A DNA stretch of 28,411 bases from QS-5-54-17 sp964489295 (GTDB lineage: Bacteria; Patescibacteriota; Saccharimonadia; QS-5-54-17): assembly GCA_964489295.1 (NCBI GenBank), contig CAZAXT010000010.1, positions 1 to 28,411 on the forward strand. Direction: 5' to 3'. Below are positions 1 through 7,398 of this stretch, piece after piece; the stretch's first letter is position 1, and the number at the start of each line of letters is the position of its first letter. A program made the position numbers and the translations under genes. The notes beneath the pieces are model-generated. The model saw only the letters and a list, made by a program, of their open reading frames with translations, was not told where the DNA came from and ran no database searches.

Positions 1-130
1 TATATTGTGCGACATTTGATCTTTGCGTGCATATTCGTCCAATCGTTCGTTATTCTATGTCCGAACATCAAGGTATTGTCGTTGTATGTGCATATGGATG
101 TTCTATATTCGTTCTTGCTCCCTACTGTGT

Positions 131-2827
131 TTATCGTCGTTTTCTGAGTTTGACCGTTTGATCCGGCTGTACGCTCGCGTCGCGTGTTTGGTCGTTTTGT
201 GTGTTTGCGTCCGGCTGCGCGTCCGATTGTTTCTGTTGTGTTTGCTGCTGCTTTGATTGTTGTTGCTGTTGTTTCGGATTTTGTTTGGATTGCTGCTGTT
301 TGTGTTGGTTGCCGCCGCGACGTCTACCGGATTGTTGCTGTTGTTGCGGGGTTTGCTGACGCTGATGATTCTGCTGGTTCTGATGTGTGTTAGTGTTCGG
401 TTTTTGTTCATCCACTTTAGTCCAGGAACGTATCATAGCCTCTACGGTTCCCCGGGCTGAAGCGAAATTGGAACGTGAGTGATTGATGATATTAGGAATA
501 TGATCGGTTTCGAGGTCGGGAACCCGGAGCGAGTGTGCGGTGAATGGTGGCGCCTTTTCTCCATCTATGTTCATGTTGACGATGAAGTGCTGGTTGTGCA
601 GACGGATCAGATCCTCATCCTCGAACGTCGGTGAAAAATACCGGGCCAGATACGGGGCGTCGTCGGCACTGACGCGGAAGGATATGATGGTACCCACGTT
701 GCCGAAGACGGCGTCTCTGACTTCCTGAGACATTTGTGATATGTATTGGTTGGCGATGGTGAGATTGAGTCCGTATTTGCGTGCTTCGGAGAGTATGACG
801 GCAAATGAGTCGGTGGCGAAGTTCTGGAATTCATCCACGTACAGGTTGAATGGGCGGCGGTTTTCCAGGTGCGTTATGTTAGCCCGGCTCATGGCGGCTA
901 GCTGGATCTTGGTAACCAAAAGCGCGCCCAGCGTGGCAGCATTATCTTCCCCAACCTGTCCCCGGCTGAGGTTCATGATCATGATCTTACCCTCGTCCAT
1001 AATCGAACGGATGTTAAAAGCGCTCTGGGGTTGGCCGATGATATTCCGGACTAACGGGTTGGCCGTGAAAGCGCCGATTTTATTGAGAATGGGGGCGACG
1101 GCTTCAGAGGCGAATTTTTCATTCCAGGAGGCGAATTCATTAACCCAGAAGTTTTTGACCACCGGATCCTGGATATGGGCGATCACGTCATCGCGAAACG
1201 GCTTCTCGGTCAACATCCGGGTAATCCCGAGCAAAGTGGCGTTGGGGTAATCCAGTAGCGCCAGAATGGTGTAACGCAGGATGTACTCCAACCGCGGCCC
1301 CCAGGAGTAGCCGAACATCCGTTTCAACGCTCCCACCACCTCTGATGATATGTGGCTCTTGAGACTCGGGTCAGTGACTTCCAGCGGATTAAAAGCGATC
1401 GGATATTCCGTGTCGGCAGGGTTGAAATACACTACATCCTGGACCCGGTTTTGCGGGATGTATCGCAACACATCGGCTGAGAAGTCTCCGTGCGGATCGA
1501 TGACGGCAAAACCGCTTCCCTGGTAAATATCCGACAGTGTAAGTAGCAACAGTAAGTACGATTTACCGGTGCCGGTTTGCCCTACTACGTAGACGTGCCG
1601 GCCGCGATCACTCCGTTTGATGCCGAATTGGTGATTGTGCCCGCGGAAGTCGGTTACGCCGATCGGGCTTAATTCTTCCTGGGCCACGGTCTCGACCGAC
1701 GGTAAGTTAGACGGCGGTTCGGCCGTCTTATTGTTAGCCCAGACCATGTTGGGGGTTTCCACGTTGGCGTGCGGTAAATGGTACAAACTGGCCAATTCTT
1801 CGATGTTAAGGGTTGAACCCCGGTCCAGGAACAACCGTGCCCGGTAGTGCTTGATGGCTTCCTCACCACGATAGCGTTTATTCGCTTTGAAACTATTCGT
1901 GACGTCGTTGAATTGTTTGAAAGCGCCGAATAACGCTTGCATACGGAGTCGGGTAAGATTTCTGTCGTTGCCGATGTGGACGAACCGGACTTTGACTTCG
2001 TAACCGAGTTTGGCGATTTTGTCGTTGGCGGACTGGATCATGGCTTTTTGCTGGTCCGATAGTTCCGGCTGACTGCTGCCTTCACCTCCGCCCGGCGGTC
2101 GCCATAAAGCAATGAAAAAGTCACCCAGCGTTTTCTGGATCTTATTACCAGTGCCTCCTCCACCGTTTCGGAGTCGGTTAATGAACGCTTCGCCTTTTCG
2201 GTGCCAACCGTCGTCGATCGGGCGGGCCAGGATCTGGATCCATGCTTGTTCGCCCGGTTCTTCCAGTTTGGCCAGTACGGCCGTAATGCCACCCAGTGGA
2301 TCGACTTCGAAACTGTTGAAGGTTCGGATCGGTAGTGGATCGGCATTGGCCAGTTGCAGTTCCATCGATTCGGCGACGTAATTCTCGGGCAATTCCTGGC
2401 GGGCGTAATCTTCCTCGACTTCGACGATGTTCACGCTGGGATATTGGGCGTAGACTTGGCCTTCTATGAAGTTACGCAGATGCCGCGGCGCCCATATGTA
2501 AAACCGGATATGCTGGTTGACGGCCGCAATTTCGAAGCTAATATGTTCCTGGATCGCCCCTTCTTTCACCAGCTCCTGCTTGGGCCGTAAAATACCATGC
2601 AAACTGGCGAAAAGTTGTTCGGCCGAGAGTTCCCGCTTTTCGTTGTTCCGGGGTACTTCCAGCATCAGCAGCGTGTATTCAGAATCGGTCACCCACCGCT
2701 GTTTACGGACGTTTTGCCAGATGAAAAACCCTAAAATGGCGACGACGGCAATCCAGCCGCCCCAATCAAACAGCAGTGTACCCAGGAACTGGAGTATCGC
2801 GAATAATATCGTTAAGAGAAGATCCAT
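131..2827 (-). CDS. VirD4/TraG-like type IV secretion coupling ATPase, membrane anchored, with Q/N-rich C-terminal tail
   Basis: 898 residues. Two hydrophobic stretches (about 3-20 and 24-38) anchor the N-terminus. A mixed domain of about 350 residues follows, of the kind found at the front of CPR conjugative-transfer ATPases. The RecA-like motor domain has Walker A GQTGTGKS at 416-423 and Walker B in FNLYVDEFQ at 660-668. The family pumps DNA or unfolds substrates at the inner membrane as a hexamer. From about residue 800 the protein is a Q/N/K-rich low-complexity tail ending in KLRKRR. The start lies 8 bases after the stop of the sigma-4/HARE gene, so the two are cotranscribed. No VirB4, VirB6 or relaxase gene is nearby, so this may be a lone DNA translocase rather than part of a complete secretion system. 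The family call is firm; the substrate is unknown. Confidence 0.85.
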   Translation of the reverse strand: MDLLLTILFAILQFLGTLLFDWGGWIAVVAILGFFIWQNVRKQRWVTDSEYTLLMLEVPRNNEKRELSAEQLFASLHGILRPKQELVKEGAIQEHISFEIAAVNQHIRFYIWAPRHLRNFIEGQVYAQYPSVNIVEVEEDYARQELPENYVAESMELQLANADPLPIRTFNSFEVDPLGGITAVLAKLEEPGEQAWIQILARPIDDGWHRKGEAFINRLRNGGGGTGNKIQKTLGDFFIALWRPPGGGEGSSQPELSDQQKAMIQSANDKIAKLGYEVKVRFVHIGNDRNLTRLRMQALFGAFKQFNDVTNSFKANKRYRGEEAIKHYRARLFLDRGSTLNIEELASLYHLPHANVETPNMVWANNKTAEPPSNLPSVETVAQEELSPIGVTDFRGHNHQFGIKRSDRGRHVYVVGQTGTGKSYLLLLLTLSDIYQGSGFAVIDPHGDFSADVLRYIPQNRVQDVVYFNPADTEYPIAFNPLEVTDPSLKSHISSEVVGALKRMFGYSWGPRLEYILRYTILALLDYPNATLLGITRMLTEKPFRDDVIAHIQDPVVKNFWVNEFASWNEKFASEAVAPILNKIGAFTANPLVRNIIGQPQSAFNIRSIMDEGKIMIMNLSRGQVGEDNAATLGALLVTKIQLAAMSRANITHLENRRPFNLYVDEFQNFATDSFAVILSEARKYGLNLTIANQYISQMSQEVRDAVFGNVGTIISFRVSADDAPYLARYFSPTFEDEDLIRLHNQHFIVNMNIDGEKAPPFTAHSLRVPDLETDHIPNIINHSRSNFASARGTVEAMIRSWTKVDEQKPNTNTHQNQQNHQRQQTPQQQQQSGRRRGGNQHKQQQSKQNPKQQQQQSKQQQTQQKQSDAQPDANTQNDQTRDASVQPDQTVKLRKRR

Positions 2828-2835
2828 CTACCCGT

Positions 2836-3855
2836 TTATTCATTCAGTGCGTAGGTTGCTTTAGCTACGCGTTTAAATTGGTCCTTCCCTTGTAAGTTTA
2901 ATATAATTGTCGTCGGTTTTACATGGCGTTGCTCTAACACCCGTTTTATGATCTCGTCACGATGTAGTGGCGACTCCTGTTTGAGAATGTCCGCGATGAC
3001 ATCCGCCACCGTTCCCGAACTGAATCCCCACTCATTCAATGCATAAATTCCCCGCCCGACTAATATAAATCGGTTGTCTTTGATGAGTTCGTTGTGAATA
3101 GCCTGGGTTGTGACATTTTTTCGCTTGAAATCAGATTGTTTGATCTCTTCGGCGATTTCATTAAAGTGCATCGGCTGCTGACTGCGTTGGAGAATGACAA
3201 AAATCTTATCCCGGATACTCTTGGGGTTGACTTGCGACCACGTCTCGAGTCCCCATTTCCCATCCAGATGAGCCAGACCTTTGACCGAGCGTGCTAGACC
3301 GTGGAGATGGTGTTTTTCCAGTTTGGAAAATTCGGTGTGGATGGTGTCAAGATGGATCGGTTCGTTGAGTTTTTTGACAGTACGCAACAAATCGTCTCGG
3401 TGCTGGGCGAGCGTTTTGTGGTCATGATGGCCATGCAGGAACATGCTGTGATGGAAGTGGTCGTTCTCAGGGATGACCGTGATATCGGGGACAAGATGCG
3501 CCAGAAAGTTGACGTGGGCGTGCTTGTCCGTGCCCAGACGTTCGGATATTTCATGCAATGGCGCGATCCGGCCCAGCTCTTCCAATGCGTTAACGAAATG
3601 CTCACGCAGCGATTCTAAGTGCGGATGTTCTATTTGTTGCAGTCGCAGCAGTGTGTGCTTTTCGATTTGTCGGACCCGCTCACGGGTGATTCCGAGTACG
3701 CCGCCGATTTCTTCCAGTGTCTCACGCCGTCCGTCCAAACCGAAGCGGCGCGTGACGATTTCCCGTTCACGGTCCTTGTCTACGCTATCCAATATGTCGG
3801 TAACGAGTTGTTGGATATCGGGTTTTGCTACATCGGTCGTGGCTGTTGTTTCCAT
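2836..3855 (-). CDS. Sigma-70 region 4 protein with tandem HARE-type winged-helix domains
   Basis: 339 residues. Residues 10-80 match sigma region 4: TLEEIGGVLGITRERVRQIE (46-65) is the classic region 4.2 helix-turn-helix that reads -35 elements. No region 2, the -10-binding part, is present, so it cannot be a complete sigma factor. The C-terminal part holds two repeated winged-helix units (about 211-273 and 277-339), each ending in a ...YALNE motif, resembling HARE/RpoE-delta type domains. I infer a transcription regulator or RNA-polymerase accessory protein. It sits between topA and the VirD4-like gene and has its own perfect -35/-10 promoter. Only a weak purine-rich ribosome site (AGAGAG) precedes the ATG. 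The domain reading is confident; the role is not. Confidence 0.8.
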   Translation of the reverse strand: METTATTDVAKPDIQQLVTDILDSVDKDREREIVTRRFGLDGRRETLEEIGGVLGITRERVRQIEKHTLLRLQQIEHPHLESLREHFVNALEELGRIAPLHEISERLGTDKHAHVNFLAHLVPDITVIPENDHFHHSMFLHGHHDHKTLAQHRDDLLRTVKKLNEPIHLDTIHTEFSKLEKHHLHGLARSVKGLAHLDGKWGLETWSQVNPKSIRDKIFVILQRSQQPMHFNEIAEEIKQSDFKRKNVTTQAIHNELIKDNRFILVGRGIYALNEWGFSSGTVADVIADILKQESPLHRDEIIKRVLEQRHVKPTTIILNLQGKDQFKRVAKATYALNE

Positions 3856-3887
3856 GAAGTTACTCTCTGGTTCGTTTTCATTATATG

Positions 3888-3916
3888 ATTATAAAACAAC
3901 TGCTGTGGGGTGTCAA
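3888..3916 (-). promoter_or_regulatory. Perfect consensus sigma-70 promoter of the sigma-4/HARE gene
   Basis: Read on the minus strand: TTGACA (3916-3911), exactly 17 bases, then TATAAT (3893-3888). Both hexamers match the consensus completely. A second TATAAT lies at 3885-3880. The expected start of transcription is near 3880, giving a leader of about 25 nt before the ATG at 3855. It sits wholly in the 75-base gap after topA. Confidence 0.85.
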
Positions 3917-3930
3917 TTTACCCACGGACA

Positions 3931-6210
3931 TTATGATTTGGAATTTTTGTTCTTTTTGGAATTGGCAAGGATGGTTTCGGCTTGTTTTTGATCAACTTCC
4001 TCCGGTGTCACGTCTTTGGGTATTTTGGCGTTTTGCTTCCCATTGGTGACGTACGGACCGAATCGGCCGTTGAGTACCTTTATGTCGCCGAAATCAGCGA
4101 TAGTACGTTTGGCGTTTTGTTCACGCTGGTGGGCCAAGGCCGTGCGGGCAGTGGTCTGGGTGACCGTGAGCGGATCGTCTCCTTCGGGGATGGGTGCGAA
4201 CGTGCTGCCGCTTTTGACGTACGGTCCGTATCGACCGTAACTGGCATAAATTTCCTGGTCGCTATCATCCGTACCCACGTATCGGGGTAACTGGAGTAGC
4301 TGCAACGCGTCCTCGAACGTAATGGAATGGATTTTCCGATCGTTTGGTATGGGGGCGAATTTGGGTTTCTGCTCGTCTTCTGCTCGCCCCAGTTGCAGCA
4401 TCGGCCCGTACTTGCCCATCCGGGCGATAACGACCCGGCCGGTTTCGGGGTCCGTGCCCAACTCCCGGGCGCCGCTGGCCTCTTCGCGCGAAAGCGATTC
4501 GGCGTCATCGACTTTTTTGTGAAACGGACCGTAAAAGTCAGCAATCATGCGGTTCCATGTTTCTTCGCCCTGGGCGATGCGGTCGAATTCTTCTTCGGCT
4601 TCCTTGGTAAAGTCATAATCCACGATGTCTTCGAAATGTTTGGTCAAAAAATCGTTGACCAAAAACGCGATCTGTGTCGGGAACAGCTTGCCCTTGTCCT
4701 GCCCGTACATGATGGACTCTTCGGCTTCGTAAATGTCGTTTTGCGTATCGAGTGACAGAGTGGTGACATTCCGTTCTTCGCCCGGGATTTTCCCTTTTTC
4801 GACGTATCCCCGATCCTGGATGGTCGAAATGATCGGAGCATAGGTGGACGGCCGGCCGATACCCATGGCTTCCAACTTTCGCACCAGTGCGGCTTCGCTG
4901 TACCGGGATGGTGGACGCTTCAAGGTCTGGCGGGCTTGGACGGTGTCACGACGCAATGTTTCATTGGTTTCGACCGCCGGTAATACGGTATCGGTGATTT
5001 TCGTGTCTTGGTGCGCTTTCAGCCACCCGGAGAAAGTAATGACTTCGCCTTTGGCCTGAAATTGGCTGGAAGTGGCATCGGCGTCGATGGTGATGGTCGT
5101 TTTGTTCAGTTTGGCTGCCGCCATCTGGCTGGCGAGTGTGCGTCCACGGATAAGTTCGTATAAGCGTTGTTCCCCTTTGTCCTGGCTGACGGTTTCGGTG
5201 GCTACATCGGTCGGACGGATGGCTTCATGGGCTTCCTGCGCGTCGGACCGGCTTTGGTACGTTCGTTGTTGATGATAGTCGGAACCGAATATATCTTCGA
5301 CCACGCGTTTGATTTGCCCCAGCGCGTTATTCGAGAGCGTAACCGAATCGGTCCGCATATAGGTAATATGACCGGCTTCATACAGCCGCTGTGCCAGCGT
5401 CATGGTTTGTTTAACGCTATATCCGAGTTTACGTGAAGCGACTTGCTGGAGCGTCGAAGTCGTGAACGGCGGAGCCGGGTTACGGGTGCCTGGTTTTTCG
5501 GTAATGTCCGTAACGGTGAACGTGGCGTTTTGGATGGACTCGAGAAACGAACGGGATTTGGACTTATCCGGGAAGGTTTCCGTTAATTCTGCCGGCAATT
5601 CTTCTTCTTTGCTCGTACCGAAAACGCCCGAGATTTTGAATGCGCTCTTGGGTTCGAAGTCCTCGATTTCACGTTCGCGCTCCACGATCAGACGGACAGC
5701 GACCGATTGGACTCTGCCGGCACTCAATCCGGGTTGCACTTTTTTCCATAACAACGGCGAAAGTTCGTACCCCACCAACCGATCCAATACTCGACGGGCT
5801 TGCTGGGTATCGACCAGGCGCTGGTCGATACTGCGAGGGTTTTGCATGGCCTCGGTGACGGCTTCCTGAGTAATTTCATGAAAGGTAATCCGTTTGGTCG
5901 AGCGTTCGTCCAGTTCCAGTGCGTGCTTCAAGTGCCAGGCGATCGCCTCCCCTTCCCGGTCTTCATCCGTAGCCAGCCAGACCGTTTCCGCGTCCTTGGC
6001 CGCTTTTTTTAGTTTGGATATTTGTTGTTTTTTATTGTCGGGAATGATGTATTCAGGCTTGAATTCGTTTTCGGTATCAATGGCTTTTTCCTTGGATGGA
6101 AGATCGCGTACATGTCCGTAACTCGAGAGTACAGTGTACTCATCGCCTAAAAATTTACTAATGGTGTTGGCCTTAGCCGGGGACTCGACAACGACCAGCT
6201 GTTTACCCAT
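3931..6210 (-). CDS. topA: DNA topoisomerase I (type IA)
   Basis: 759 residues. Relaxes negative supercoils by a single-strand break through a 5'-phosphotyrosine. The TOPRIM domain is at the N-terminus, with Glu9 and the TDEDREGEA motif (81-89) binding Mg2+. The catalytic tyrosine is Y284 in GHITYMRTDS. Instead of the cysteine zinc ribbons of E. coli TopA, the C-terminus carries three cysteine-free repeats of the type (Y/R)GPY/M, at about 590-740, as in many TopA proteins outside the proteobacteria, and ends in a lysine-rich tail. The ATG is supported by an AAGGGG ribosome site at 6226-6221, 10 bases upstream. The gene is followed 75 bases later by the sigma-4/HARE gene. Confidence 0.96.
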   Translation of the reverse strand: MGKQLVVVESPAKANTISKFLGDEYTVLSSYGHVRDLPSKEKAIDTENEFKPEYIIPDNKKQQISKLKKAAKDAETVWLATDEDREGEAIAWHLKHALELDERSTKRITFHEITQEAVTEAMQNPRSIDQRLVDTQQARRVLDRLVGYELSPLLWKKVQPGLSAGRVQSVAVRLIVEREREIEDFEPKSAFKISGVFGTSKEEELPAELTETFPDKSKSRSFLESIQNATFTVTDITEKPGTRNPAPPFTTSTLQQVASRKLGYSVKQTMTLAQRLYEAGHITYMRTDSVTLSNNALGQIKRVVEDIFGSDYHQQRTYQSRSDAQEAHEAIRPTDVATETVSQDKGEQRLYELIRGRTLASQMAAAKLNKTTITIDADATSSQFQAKGEVITFSGWLKAHQDTKITDTVLPAVETNETLRRDTVQARQTLKRPPSRYSEAALVRKLEAMGIGRPSTYAPIISTIQDRGYVEKGKIPGEERNVTTLSLDTQNDIYEAEESIMYGQDKGKLFPTQIAFLVNDFLTKHFEDIVDYDFTKEAEEEFDRIAQGEETWNRMIADFYGPFHKKVDDAESLSREEASGARELGTDPETGRVVIARMGKYGPMLQLGRAEDEQKPKFAPIPNDRKIHSITFEDALQLLQLPRYVGTDDSDQEIYASYGRYGPYVKSGSTFAPIPEGDDPLTVTQTTARTALAHQREQNAKRTIADFGDIKVLNGRFGPYVTNGKQNAKIPKDVTPEEVDQKQAETILANSKKNKNSKS

Positions 6211-6458
6211 GTTGCGTTATCCCCTTCGAGACGGTATACGCTTTTCGCTGTGATGTTGCGGCCGCCGTGGTCGTAATTGTGCAGTAATCGATCATGCTTA
6301 TCCATGTTTATCGTAGTTGGCGACTGATTGCAACAATCTTCGTTACATTTTTGTGTCAACAAAAACGTAACCCAAAAAATGATTCGTGCAATACAGCGGG
6401 ATGCATTTCGTCGGTGGGTTTTACAGCAGGAATTTTCATGAAATATTAGTAAATATTG
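6211..6458. other. Gene-free stretch upstream of topA
   Basis: This is the topA leader plus the sequence upstream of the candidate RNA promoter. A minus-strand reading frame runs through it but lacks a ribosome site and resembles no protein I know. The minus strand has an isolated TTGACA (6358-6353) without a good -10 at the right distance. I see no convincing topA promoter. Confidence 0.4.
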
Positions 6459-6487
6459 TTGACAAACTAACAAATAAATGATAAAAA
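6459..6487 (+). promoter_or_regulatory. Promoter of the candidate structured RNA
   Basis: TTGACA at 6459-6464, a 17-base spacer, then TAAAAA at 6482-6487 preceded by TG one base away (TGATAAAAA), an extended -10 arrangement. The -35 is perfect; the -10 hexamer matches 4 of 6 but has the TGn extension. No plus-strand protein gene follows before the terminator at 6690, so it would drive a non-coding RNA. Confidence 0.65.
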
Positions 6488-6526
6488 GGGATACGTAAGG
6501 GCGCTATAGCGTCCTTCGTACCTCCC
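6483..6526 (-). terminator. Possible minus-strand terminator after pth
   Basis: Hairpin 1 (6488-6526) read on the minus strand is followed at once by TTTTT (6487-6483). It could end transcripts coming through pth. If so, the pth message would have a 3' untranslated region of about 220 nt carrying all four hairpins. Confidence 0.5.
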
Positions 6527-6690
6527 ATTACTATAGTGCCATTGCCCGGCTGTTTTTTCTACCCTCCAGCGATAGTCCGGGCAATGTCATGTTCCTTCAA
6601 TTACGGATTTCGTGTCGCGTATACCCGTGATTGAAGGAAGATACAAGACCGCAAGTCTACCCCACCCGCTTGCGGTCTTGTTTGTTTTTT
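6491..6690 (+). ncRNA. Candidate structured small RNA, four hairpins, about 200 nt, unknown family
   Basis: Four consecutive hairpins fill this gap: (1) 6488-6526, about 13 pairs with one bulge and a TATA loop; (2) 6540-6549 with 6577-6586, 10 perfect pairs; (3) 6592-6606 with 6625-6639, 15 pairs with one G-U; (4) 6643-6655 with 6669-6681, 13 perfect pairs, followed by a T-rich tract to 6690. A strong promoter ends just upstream at 6487. The loops of hairpins 2 and 4 share TCTACCC (6558-6564 and 6656-6662), and TACCTCCC ends hairpin 1. These are C-rich, anti-Shine-Dalgarno-like segments. The layout does not fit 6S RNA, SRP RNA, tmRNA or RNase P. A minus-strand RNA is possible too, because hairpin 1 read backwards ends in TTTTT. 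Confidence 0.6.
6643..6690 (+). terminator. Rho-independent terminator of the candidate RNA
   Basis: A 13-pair perfect stem (6643-6655 with 6669-6681), a 13-base C-rich loop, then TTTGTTTTTT at 6681-6690. It ends 18 bases before the pth stop codon, which is on the other strand. Confidence 0.8.
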
Positions 6691-6708
6691 AAGGTAGTAC
6701 AAACAGCA

Positions 6709-7269
6709 TTAATTAACTTCCGAGGTACTTGATTCCAGTTCATCACGCATAAATGATTCCATGTAATCATCGGCTGTCTCCAGGATCGTATCGATGGTTT
6801 CACGTTCCTTCTTAGCGAACGGATTCAAGACGAACGATTCGCTTGGCAGGGTGTCTGCGTATTGGTTGCTGATGCCGATACGGAGACGATAGAATTCTCT
6901 CCCGCAATGGGCGATGGCCGATTTGATACCGTTGTGCCCGGCCGCTTCCCCGCCGAAACGGGTGCGGATCGTCCCCAGTGGCAGCGCCAATTCATCATAT
7001 ACGATTAATACGTTCGACGCATCTATATCATAAAAATCACAAGTCGCCCGGACGGCCTGACCGCTCTCATTCATATATGTCTGAGGCTTGAGTATGACGG
7101 TGGTTTCGTTTTCTCCGGTAATACGCGCTGCTTCCGCGAAAAGTTTTTTTTGCGCGGAAAACGATGCGTCATGCCGGGCAACCAAATGGTCAACCGCCAT
7201 GAACCCGACGTTGTGTCGGGTATTTTGGTATTTGCGACCGGGATTGCCGAGACCGACTATCAATTTCAT
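6709..7269 (-). CDS. pth: Peptidyl-tRNA hydrolase
   Basis: 186 residues, usual length. Cleaves peptidyl-tRNA released by stalled ribosomes in the cytosol. The signature GLGNPG..Y..TRHNVG covers residues 6-22, with N9 and the catalytic base H19. N67 lies in PQTYMNESG, D92 in YDELALPLG and N113 in GHNG, all at the expected places. The ATG is preceded by AGGA at a good distance. It lies 129 bases downstream of der, with an AT-rich repeat filling the gap, so cotranscription with der is possible but not clear. Confidence 0.96.
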   Translation of the reverse strand: MKLIVGLGNPGRKYQNTRHNVGFMAVDHLVARHDASFSAQKKLFAEAARITGENETTVILKPQTYMNESGQAVRATCDFYDIDASNVLIVYDELALPLGTIRTRFGGEAAGHNGIKSAIAHCGREFYRLRIGISNQYADTLPSESFVLNPFAKKERETIDTILETADDYMESFMRDELESSTSEVN

Positions 7270-7398
7270 CGCAATTCCTAAACTCTAATTACGGAATTCT
7301 AAACAAATTCTAAACAGAAACACCGGAAATACCAAATAATATCTTTTTGAAATTATTATTTTGTATTTTGGGTTTGTTTCGGATTTTAAATTTTGATA
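7270..7398. repeat. Degenerate AT-rich intergenic repeat between der and pth
   Basis: The left part repeats AATTCTAAAC (7293-7314). The right part carries the same word family in the opposite orientation (GGGTTTGTTTCGGATTTT and TTAGGATTTG). The centre has an 8-base inverted repeat, AAATAATA (7334-7341) and TATTATTT (7354-7361). Related word mixtures occur at 16033-16135 and 26741-26830. No coding potential is seen. Confidence 0.6.

Noticed and set aside
1..130. Possible small gene or terminator after the VirD4-like gene
   Set aside because: No hairpin with a T run and no reading frame with family resemblance or a ribosome site.
6147..6473. Minus-strand reading frame of 108 residues upstream of topA
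   Set aside because: It has no ribosome site, no recognisable family, and overlaps the topA start; it reads through a regulatory gap.
6491..6690. 6S RNA as the identity of the structured RNA
   Set aside because: 6S RNA is one long rod with a central bubble and paired ends; here there are four independent local hairpins and the ends do not pair.
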